Assembly: GCF_000426865.1 (NCBI RefSeq)
Contig: NZ_AUGE01000021.1
Span: 1-64,000, forward strand
Reading direction: 5' to 3'
DNA: 64,000 nt
DNA from: Citrifermentans bremense R1
GTDB lineage: Bacteria > Desulfobacterota > Desulfuromonadia > Geobacterales > Geobacteraceae
Under the pieces are notes generated by a model. The model worked only from the letters and a program-made list of their open reading frames with translations, was not told where the DNA came from and ran no database searches. Position 1 is the first letter of the stretch; each line of letters starts with the position of its first letter. The translations under genes were made by a program, and so were the position numbers. Shown piece after piece: positions 58,248 to 64,000 of the stretch.

Positions 58248-58724
58248 TTACTTCGCCGGGGTCTCCCGATATTTGACCGTAAGCCCCTTCAGAAAATTCC
58301 GCAGCATCTGATCGCCGCACGGCTTGTAGTTCTCCTGCCCTTTGGCGCGAAAAATGGCCGATAGCTCCGATTTCGAAACGGGGAAATGCGCCAGCTTGAA
58401 CAGCATCAGCATCTCATCTTCCTTAAGGGCTAAAGCAATTCGGATCTTTTTCAGGATGTCGTTGTTGGTCAACAGGACCTCATCCTTCCGTGTTTCCGGT
58501 TCTCCCTCTCTCTTCCCCCTCTTAAGCGCTATGAAGCCGTCCAGGAATGCTTCCAGAACCTCGTCGCTGCACTCTTTGTATCCCTCTTCGTCCTCTTTCT
58601 TGACCAGCGAGGTGATATCGGCCTGCCCCATCTTCATGCCGGACAGTCTGAAAGTCTCCACCACTGCCTGTGTATTCATATTCATGGCATAGCGCAATCT
58701 GCGGAATACGTCATTGTTGGTCAT
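58248..58724 (-). CDS. DUF1456 family protein (YehS-like)
   Basis: A 158-residue protein of two similar halves, each starting TNNDVFRRLRYAMN / TNNDILKKIRIALA and ending in a conserved stretch such as GYKECSDEVLEAFLDGFI and NYKPCGDQMLRNFLKGL. This duplication is the DUF1456 hallmark. Function is unknown. It is a small cytoplasmic protein. Confidence 0.9.
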   Translation of the reverse strand: MTNNDVFRRLRYAMNMNTQAVVETFRLSGMKMGQADITSLVKKEDEEGYKECSDEVLEAFLDGFIALKRGKREGEPETRKDEVLLTNNDILKKIRIALALKEDEMLMLFKLAHFPVSKSELSAIFRAKGQENYKPCGDQMLRNFLKGLTVKYRETPAK

Positions 58725-58834
58725 CTAATAGCTCCCTGAAGGCATAGGCTAGCGCCTGATACTACATAGCATTTAACGCTGAAGCGGGCAAGCTTTAGAT
58801 ATGACAGAGTGACACGTTGGCAGGGAGTTAGAGT

Positions 58835-58874
58835 GCCGCTGCCGCCCTCTGCTAACAAGCAAGGCGGCAGCGGC
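58835..58874 (-). terminator. strong hairpin downstream of ftsH
   Basis: GCCGCTGCCGCC and GGCGGCAGCGGC are perfect 12-base complements with a 16-base loop, 45 bases after the ftsH stop. No T-run follows on the minus strand, so it may stop or stabilise the transcript rather than act as a classic terminator. Confidence 0.55.
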
Positions 58875-58918
58875 GAAGTGAGGAGGGTTATGCTAGATAG
58901 TGAAGCGGCGTTTTTTGA

Positions 58919-60718
58919 TCATGCAGCGGCGCAACAGGATGCATCGGCGGCATCGTCCGCCGTGGCGAGGCCCAGGATGGCGTCGATCTCGGCGGCGTCC
59001 AGCGTCTCCTTGACGACCAGTTCCTGGGTAAGCCGCTCAAGGGCGTCGAGATTCTCCTCCAGGAGCGTCCGAACGTCGGCATAGCAGGTGGTGACGATGG
59101 ACCTGATCTCGTTGTCCATCTCCAGTGCGGTGCTGTCGCTGAACCCTTTCTTGCCGCCGCCGTCGGTGTTCTCCTGATGGCCGAAAGCGACCGGACCGAA
59201 GGCCCTGGACATGCCCCACTCGCTCACCATCTTCCTTGCGGTGTCGGTGGCGCGCGCCAGGTCGTTGCCGGCGCCGGTGGTCGTGGTGTGGAAGATGATC
59301 TCCTCGGCGGCCCGACCGCCCATGAGCACCTTGAGGTGGGCCAACAGCATCTCTTTGGTGTAGCAGTAGATGTCTTCCTCGGGGATCTGGAGCGTGACCC
59401 CCATGGCCCTGCCGCGCGGGATGATGGAGACCTTGTGCACCGGGTCGCATCCCGGCACCAGCTTTGCCACCAGCACGTGCCCCGCCTCGTGGTAGGCGGT
59501 CGAAAGCTTGGACTTGTCGGAGAGCACCATCGACTTCTTCTCGGCCCCCATCAGCACCTTGTCCTTGGCGTTGTCGAAGTCGAGCATCTCGACGAACCCC
59601 TTGTTGGACCTCGCCGCCAGGATAGCGGCCTCGTTGACCACGTTGGCCAGATCGGCGCCGGACATGCCCGGCGTCCCGCGGGCGATCACCATCAGGTCGA
59701 CTTCGGGGCTCAGGGGTACGTTCTTCGAGTGGACCTTCAGTATCGCTTCGCGTCCCCGGATGTCGGGCGCGCCCACGGTCACCTCGCGGTCGAAGCGGCC
59801 GGAGCGAAGCAGCGCGGCGTCGAGGATCTCGGGACGGTTGGTCGCAGCGAGAACCACGATGCCGGAGTTGACGGCGAAGCCGTCCATCTCCACCAGGAGC
59901 TGGTTCAGGGTCTGGTCTCGCTCGTCGCTGGCGCCACCCCCTACCGCCGCATCACGCTTGCGGCCGACCGCGTCGATCTCGTCGATGAAGACGATGCAGG
60001 GAGCCGCCTTTTTTGCCTGCGCAAAGAGGTCCCTCACCCTGGAAGCGCCGACGCCGACGTACATCTCAACGAACTCGGAGCCTGATATGGAAAAGAAGGG
60101 AACGCCGGCCTCGCCCGCTACAGCCCTGGCGAGGAGCGTCTTGCCGGTGCCCGGAGGGCCCACCAAAAGCACGCCAGTCGGCATCTTGCCGCCCAGGGCG
60201 CTGAATTTCGCCGGGGCTTTCAGGAACTCGACCGTATCGAGCAGTTCGGCCTTTGCCTCCTCGGCGCCCGCGACGTCGTTAAACCGGGTGAGAGACTCCG
60301 AGCAGTCGATGATTCTCGCCTTGCTCCGCCCCACCCCGCCGTATCTCTTGAGCACCATAACTAGAAATAACGCGACCAGAAGTATGATGCCGATCTCGAA
60401 CCACTTGGGCTCGGACGCCGCGGGATTCGAGGAGAAGTCAATCTTCTTGGCTACCAGGGTGTCGGCCAGTTCGGCTCCTGCAGGAAGGAATAACTGGAAT
60501 TTTTCGCCCGATTTTCCTACAGCGTTGATCTGGTCGCCGGCGATCTTCACCTTTGCTATGCCGCCGGCATTGACCTTCTCCATGAAAGCGGTGTAGCTGA
60601 TCTGTTTGCCCTGGTCCGAATGAGCGTCCTTCCAGGCGTAGATACCGTAGCAGCTTCCCGCCACAATGCCCAAAGCGGCAACTATTATCAGTAACTTCTT
60701 CTTGCTCGTGCTCGTCAT
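58919..60718 (-). CDS. ftsH: ATP-dependent zinc metalloprotease FtsH
   Basis: A 599-residue AAA+ membrane protease. One membrane helix lies at about 9-28, a periplasmic domain follows, and a second helix is at about 108-124. Walker A is GPPGTGKT (187-194), the second region is [13 protein letters not shown], the SRH is [20 protein letters not shown], and the zinc site is HEAGH (410-414). It degrades misfolded and regulatory membrane and soluble proteins. The C-terminus is short and ends DASCCAAA. It is somewhat shorter than the E. coli enzyme (644). Upstream is its own promoter. Confidence 0.95.
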   Translation of the reverse strand: MTSTSKKKLLIIVAALGIVAGSCYGIYAWKDAHSDQGKQISYTAFMEKVNAGGIAKVKIAGDQINAVGKSGEKFQLFLPAGAELADTLVAKKIDFSSNPAASEPKWFEIGIILLVALFLVMVLKRYGGVGRSKARIIDCSESLTRFNDVAGAEEAKAELLDTVEFLKAPAKFSALGGKMPTGVLLVGPPGTGKTLLARAVAGEAGVPFFSISGSEFVEMYVGVGASRVRDLFAQAKKAAPCIVFIDEIDAVGRKRDAAVGGGASDERDQTLNQLLVEMDGFAVNSGIVVLAATNRPEILDAALLRSGRFDREVTVGAPDIRGREAILKVHSKNVPLSPEVDLMVIARGTPGMSGADLANVVNEAAILAARSNKGFVEMLDFDNAKDKVLMGAEKKSMVLSDKSKLSTAYHEAGHVLVAKLVPGCDPVHKVSIIPRGRAMGVTLQIPEEDIYCYTKEMLLAHLKVLMGGRAAEEIIFHTTTTGAGNDLARATDTARKMVSEWGMSRAFGPVAFGHQENTDGGGKKGFSDSTALEMDNEIRSIVTTCYADVRTLLEENLDALERLTQELVVKETLDAAEIDAILGLATADDAADASCCAAA

Positions 60719-60778
60719 AATGCTCCTATTACTACTGAAGTAGTAGAAAGGTTGCGGTGATGAGGTTTGTTCTTGATG

Positions 60779-60806
60779 TTTATAGAGATGTTGTTCAGGT
60801 TTTCAA
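60779..60806 (-). promoter_or_regulatory. sigma-70 promoter of ftsH
   Basis: On the minus strand TTGAAA and TATAAA are separated by 16 bases and lie about 60 bases before the ATG. The heat-shock sigma-32 consensus was not seen. Confidence 0.55.
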
Positions 60807-61120
60807 AGACGATCATCAACAACATGATCGGCGGCTAATACAATGCGGAAACTGCGAAATTCGTATTCGTCAAAAAGTGGACATCTAGTTTTACTCCATC
60901 GGAAACTTTTTTGTATAGGAAAATTTTTCTAACATTCAGGCAGTTACGGCGCGTGAAGGTATCCGGTTAGGGAAAATCCCCCCTGTCCCCCCTTCGCAAA
61001 GGGGGGAACGCGAGTTCTCGTGCAGCGCTTGGTGGGCAAATATCTCCAAGCTCCAACTTGGAACCGTCTGCCGCGCATCGGCTACATGGCTACCGGCTTT
61101 GCATACTGCTACAAGGAATA

Positions 61121-61157
61121 AAAAAAAGGGGCACCCCGTGATGGGATGCCCCTTTTT
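61121..61157 (-). terminator. terminator of the beta-hydroxyacid dehydrogenase gene
   Basis: On the minus strand GGGATGCCCC... is bounded by complementary GGGGCA and TGCCCC arms with one inner mismatch and a T-run, 25 bases after the stop codon. Confidence 0.85.
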
Positions 61158-61181
61158 ACCCTCAAATTAAAGAGCCGCCTG

Positions 61182-62039
61182 CTATTTCCTAAGCAGCTTC
61201 ACGATGGCGGAGAAATCCTCTTCTCCCCTGCCGTCGGCCACCGCCTGGGCGAAAATGCCGGAGACGGTCTTGGCGGCAGGAAGCTCCAGGCCAAGTTTCT
61301 CGGCCGTCTCGAGCACCCTCAGCATCTGGAGGTGAACGTACTTGAGCGCCAGGTTACGGCTGAAATCGCCGCGGGCGATGGAGCGCCCCTTGGAGTGGAA
61401 CAGCGGAGAGGCGACACCGCCGGAGTCCAGAACCTCGAGGATCTTGTCCGGTTTGAATCCCATCTTCTCGCCGAACACGAGACCTTCGGAAAGGGACTGC
61501 ATCATCTCGGCCTGCAGCAGGTTGACGATCAGCTTCATCCTGGTGGCGTCGCCGACTTTGCCGATGTGGATGATGTTGAGACCGAAATAGGAGAACGGCT
61601 CGCGGCAGCGGCCCAGAAGCGCCTCGTCCCCACCGGCGAGAATGGTCAGCAGACCGTTGGCCGCGTGCTCCTTGCTTCCCCATACCGGAGCCTCAAGGAA
61701 CATGACGCGGTGCTTCACGGCCTCCTGGGCCATGCGCTGGATGGTCTCGATGCAGTGCGTTCCCATGTCGACGAGGATAGTACCGGGGTCTATACCTTCA
61801 AAAACGCCATCTTGGCCGAAGACTAGAAAGTCGCTATCAGGCACGATGACGATGACGAGGTCCTGCCCTTTTGCGGTCGCCATGGGCGACTCGCCGACCT
61901 TGACGCCCAAGGTCGCCAGTTCCGCAACCGCCTTGGCATCCTGATCAAACACCGTTAACTGGTAGTCCGACTTGGCCAGGTTGGCGGCCATGTGGACACC
62001 CACGGTACCCAGACCTACAAAACCGATTTTCTTCAGCAT
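61182..62039 (-). CDS. NAD(P)-dependent beta-hydroxyacid dehydrogenase (3-hydroxyisobutyrate / succinic semialdehyde reductase type)
   Basis: A 285-residue enzyme. The Rossmann motif is IGFVGLGTVGVHMAANLAKSDYQ, followed by the substrate-binding LEAPVWGSKEHAANGLLTILAGG and the catalytic Lys in GDATRMKLIVNLLQAEMMQSLSE. The family includes Geobacter gamma-hydroxybutyrate dehydrogenases. The substrate is not fixed by the sequence. GGGGGTATT precedes the ATG. A clear promoter and terminator make it a single-gene unit. Confidence 0.88.
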   Translation of the reverse strand: MLKKIGFVGLGTVGVHMAANLAKSDYQLTVFDQDAKAVAELATLGVKVGESPMATAKGQDLVIVIVPDSDFLVFGQDGVFEGIDPGTILVDMGTHCIETIQRMAQEAVKHRVMFLEAPVWGSKEHAANGLLTILAGGDEALLGRCREPFSYFGLNIIHIGKVGDATRMKLIVNLLQAEMMQSLSEGLVFGEKMGFKPDKILEVLDSGGVASPLFHSKGRSIARGDFSRNLALKYVHLQMLRVLETAEKLGLELPAAKTVSGIFAQAVADGRGEEDFSAIVKLLRK

Positions 62040-62137
62040 AATACCCCCGAAAGTAGCTGATGCGTGTCATCAGCGGATAACATTTTCCACCGCGTCTAAC
62101 TGGCGGTGAGAATGTGGCTTAAAAAACTCAAGGACTC

Positions 62138-62165
62138 ATTATACTCAAAGAGCGCTTTAGTGCAA
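62138..62165 (-). promoter_or_regulatory. sigma-70 promoter of the beta-hydroxyacid dehydrogenase gene
   Basis: On the minus strand TTGCAC and a perfect TATAAT are 16 bases apart, about 95 bases upstream of the ATG at 62039. Confidence 0.7.
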
Positions 62166-62172
62166 CACTGTT

Positions 62173-62835
62173 TTATCTAGACTTAGTAACAGCGACCCTG
62201 TCACAGAGCGCATAGAGGGGACAGGTGGAGCAGCGCGGTGAGACAGGGGTGCACTGGTTTTGCCCGAAAGTCACTAGAAGATCATTGATTATGATCCAGT
62301 ACTCGGGCGGGAGCTTCTTTCTCAAAGCACCCTCTGTCTGCTCAGGATTGGCTGTTTTTACATACCCCCACCTGTTGCAGATCCTGTGCACGTGAATGTC
62401 GACGCAGATGCCGGGTTTGCCGTACCCAAGCGTCAGCACCAGGTTCGCCGTCTTGCGCCCCACTCCCTTGAAAGTCAGCAGGGTCTCCAACTCGTCGGGC
62501 ACCCTCCCCTGGTGCAGCTCACCGATTTGGAACGAGAGTTCTAAAATCTGCTGGGCCTTGACCCGGTAAAACCCGACGGGGTAGATGGCCTGCTCGATCT
62601 CGGGGACAGTGAGTTCCGTCATCTTCTGCGGCGTATCGGCAAGCGCAAACAAGCGCTGGGAAGCCTCGGCTGTGGTCTGATCGCGGGTTCGCAGGGATAG
62701 AATGCAGGAGACCAGCACCTTGTATGGGTCACGGTCCTGCGTAGCCACGATAGTGACCGCCGGAGTCACCCACCCTTTTGTCAGCACCGCATCCTTGAGG
62801 ATGGCGATGGCCTGGTGTATCTGATCGTCCTTCAT
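62173..62835 (-). CDS. nth: endonuclease III
   Basis: A 220-residue DNA glycosylase/AP lyase for oxidised pyrimidines. The helix-hairpin-helix with catalytic Lys is LLTFKGVGRKTANLVL, the catalytic Asp is in GICVDIHVHRICNRWG, and the [4Fe-4S] cluster is CTPVSPRCSTCPLYALC (C-x6-C-x2-C-x5-C). AGGATC precedes the ATG. The stop codon of the upstream small membrane gene lies just before the ATG. Confidence 0.94.
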   Translation of the reverse strand: MKDDQIHQAIAILKDAVLTKGWVTPAVTIVATQDRDPYKVLVSCILSLRTRDQTTAEASQRLFALADTPQKMTELTVPEIEQAIYPVGFYRVKAQQILELSFQIGELHQGRVPDELETLLTFKGVGRKTANLVLTLGYGKPGICVDIHVHRICNRWGYVKTANPEQTEGALRKKLPPEYWIIINDLLVTFGQNQCTPVSPRCSTCPLYALCDRVAVTKSR

Positions 62836-62836
62836 G

Positions 62837-63061
62837 CTAGATCCTGTTGCGCACGAGACGCATCACCAGCACTCCCAGGATTGACAGAAGAAGTCCCACG
62901 CAGACAAAGAGAATGCCGATGCTTCTTCCCTCACCAAGTCCCCACAGGTCCTTGTATTTCATAAAAGCTATCAGCCCAAGTCCGGAGAAGGTTAAGATCC
63001 CCCCAAGAACGAAGGTGGAAATAGCGAAGATAGCGCCGCCCATTCCTCTTATCTGTGCCAC
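62837..63061 (-). CDS. small membrane protein, hypothetical
   Basis: A 74-residue protein with two membrane helices (about 10-33 and 47-68) and a short charged hairpin (KYKDLWGLGEGR) between them. The start is GTG at 63061 with AGAGG upstream; another GTG at 63067 is possible. It probably shares a transcript with nth. Function unknown. Confidence 0.7.
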   Translation of the reverse strand: MAQIRGMGGAIFAISTFVLGGILTFSGLGLIAFMKYKDLWGLGEGRSIGILFVCVGLLLSILGVLVMRLVRNRI

Positions 63062-63203
63062 AAACACCTCTTGTTATTGTTTAAAAAAGTAATGCCTACT
63101 TATACAAGATGCTATGTGTCAAGGCAACTGATATATGCAGAGTTAGCGGTTGCACAAAAGAGGAAACCCCCTATAATGGCCCTCTGACCAAAATGGAGAC
63201 ACA

Positions 63204-64000
63204 ATGACAAATCTAGTTGACCTGCATCTTCACTCTACCTACTCAGATGGGGTACGCACCCCGGCTGAACTAGTTGCCATGGCAGCCGAGCTTGGACTCA
63301 AAGCGATCGCCCTGGCCGACCACGACACCGTAGACGGCATAGACGAGGCGATGGCAGCCGGAAGCGCACAGGGAGTCGAAGTGCTCCCCGCCATCGAGTT
63401 CTCCGTCGCCTTAGGTTCCTACCGCGACGTCCACCTGCTGGGGTACCTGCTCGACCACCGCGACCCGCAACTCCTCGCCATACTTAAAGACTTCAGGGAA
63501 AAACGTGAGACCCGCGGCGAGGCGATCATAGGCCGCATCAACGAGAAGCTCACGTTGGAGGGGAAAGCCACCATCGCCAGCGCGGAAGCGGCGGCCCTGG
63601 CGGGAGGAGCGCTGGGACGCCCGCACATAGCCCAGGTGCTCATGGCCAAGGGATATGCCCGCGACATGCAGGATGCCTTCGTCCGCTACCTGCTTCCCTG
63701 CGACGTCCCCAAGCGTTACTTCCCCGTTGACGAGGCGTTGGCGACGATAAAGAGGCTGGGAGGGGTCGCCGTGTTGGCGCATCCCACGACCATCACCAAC
63801 GAGCGCGAAGCACTCTCTAAGGCCATAGAGCAGCTGATGGAGATGGGGCTCGCCGGTCTTGAGGTCTACAACAACGTCTGCAGTGAACAGGACAGCGCCT
63901 ACTTGCGCAACTTCGCCGAAAAAAGGGGGATGGTCTGGACCGGAGGGTCCGACTACCACGGCATAGAGGAAGGGATCTGCATGGGGACCGGCAAAGGTTC
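63204..64000 (+). CDS. PHP-domain phosphoesterase (RNase AM/TrpH family), cut by the window end
   Basis: The first 265 codons of a PHP protein, read directly from the sequence. The metal motifs are DLHLHSTYSDG, ALADHDT, a Glu in VLPAIEFSV, LAHP and SDYH. This is the pattern of the YciV/TrpH family of 5'-3' exonucleases that act on short RNA or 3',5'-bisphosphonucleotides. AATGGAG precedes the ATG. The frame stays open to the last base of the window, so the 3' end is missing. Confidence 0.88.
   Translation, partial: MTNLVDLHLHSTYSDGVRTPAELVAMAAELGLKAIALADHDTVDGIDEAMAAGSAQGVEVLPAIEFSVALGSYRDVHLLGYLLDHRDPQLLAILKDFREKRETRGEAIIGRINEKLTLEGKATIASAEAAALAGGALGRPHIAQVLMAKGYARDMQDAFVRYLLPCDVPKRYFPVDEALATIKRLGGVAVLAHPTTITNEREALSKAIEQLMEMGLAGLEVYNNVCSEQDSAYLRNFAEKRGMVWTGGSDYHGIEEGICMGTGKG

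Larger units (their letters stand above)
60719..61181. other. gap with ftsH promoter, repeat remnants and a terminator
   Basis: A 463-base gap. It contains the ftsH promoter (60779-60806), a CCCCCCTGTCCCCCCTTCGC / AAGGGGGG hairpin near 60978-61008, a CCAAGCTCCAACTTGG unit at 61049-61064, and the terminator of the oxidoreductase gene (61121-61157). No gene is called. Confidence 0.6.

Noticed and set aside
60760-60888. A 42-codon plus-strand frame with a CGNC motif upstream of ftsH
   Set aside because: It overlaps the likely ftsH promoter, has only a weak ribosome site and no known relatives.

Overview
The window comes from a GC-rich deltaproteobacterium, almost certainly a member of the Geobacteraceae (Geobacter / Citrifermentans / Geomonas type). 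The call rests on gene content and protein style: bacteriohemerythrins, a selenocysteine formate dehydrogenase with an NrfD-type membrane subunit, a sigma-54 two-component pair, a DHH-CBS-nucleotidyltransferase protein, UDP-glucose dehydrogenase next to UDP-xylose synthase, and AmmeMemoRadiSam protein B. No rRNA, tRNA, CRISPR array, intact insertion sequence or phage was seen.

Region 1 (about 1-4.9 kb) is visibly AT-richer and sparsely coding. It carries two small orphan proteins, a NarX/NarL-like kinase and regulator pair in divergent orientation, a hemerythrin-like protein that has lost two iron ligands, and a lone receiver domain. It reads as an accessory or acquired segment. The shift to GC-rich, densely packed genes falls at a terminator near 4.93-4.95 kb.

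Region 2 (5.0-10.8 kb) holds an aconitase overlapping an orphan pyruvate dehydrogenase E1-alpha gene, a DUF488 protein, an SRPBCC-DUF302 two-domain protein, a short-chain dehydrogenase and a canonical bacteriohemerythrin.

Region 3 (11.0-25.8 kb) is the most coherent block, built around formate oxidation and molybdenum cofactor. A minus-strand operon encodes fdnG (one gene read through an in-frame UGA with a SECIS-like hairpin), its iron-sulfur and NrfD-type membrane subunits, an FdhD-MobA fusion and a 57-residue TatA. A good -24/-12 sigma-54 promoter lies upstream of fdnG, and a divergent sigma-54 activator and Cache-HAMP histidine kinase sit beside it. Next come a MOSC protein and moaA on the minus strand, then moeA-moaC-mog on the plus strand behind a leader that looks like a Moco riboswitch with a terminator/antiterminator.

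Region 4 (25.9-30.6 kb) has pta and ackA pointing at each other across a shared terminator, a 2[4Fe-4S] ferredoxin, gltX and yacG. Region 5 (30.6-43.4 kb) is a long minus-strand housekeeping run: an MshEN-receiver hybrid, a SPOR protein, argS, a 56-residue Cys-rich protein and ftsB (coupled by ATGA overlaps), UDP-xylose synthesis, ksgA-tsaD, PIN-PhoH, a class V aminotransferase, an NrnA-like DHH protein and a glycine-zipper protein.

Region 6 (43.6-64 kb) continues with the DHH-CBS-tRNA nucleotidyltransferase, AmmB/Memo, scpB-scpA, trpS, a site-2-protease-like peptidase, an EamA transporter, sbcC-sbcD, a dienelactone hydrolase, a lipoprotein, small hypothetical proteins, ftsH, a beta-hydroxyacid dehydrogenase, nth and the start of a PHP-domain phosphoesterase cut by the window end. 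Several intergenic gaps hold palindromic or MITE-like repeats. Starts were set from visible Shine-Dalgarno sequences, and GC content was judged by eye only.
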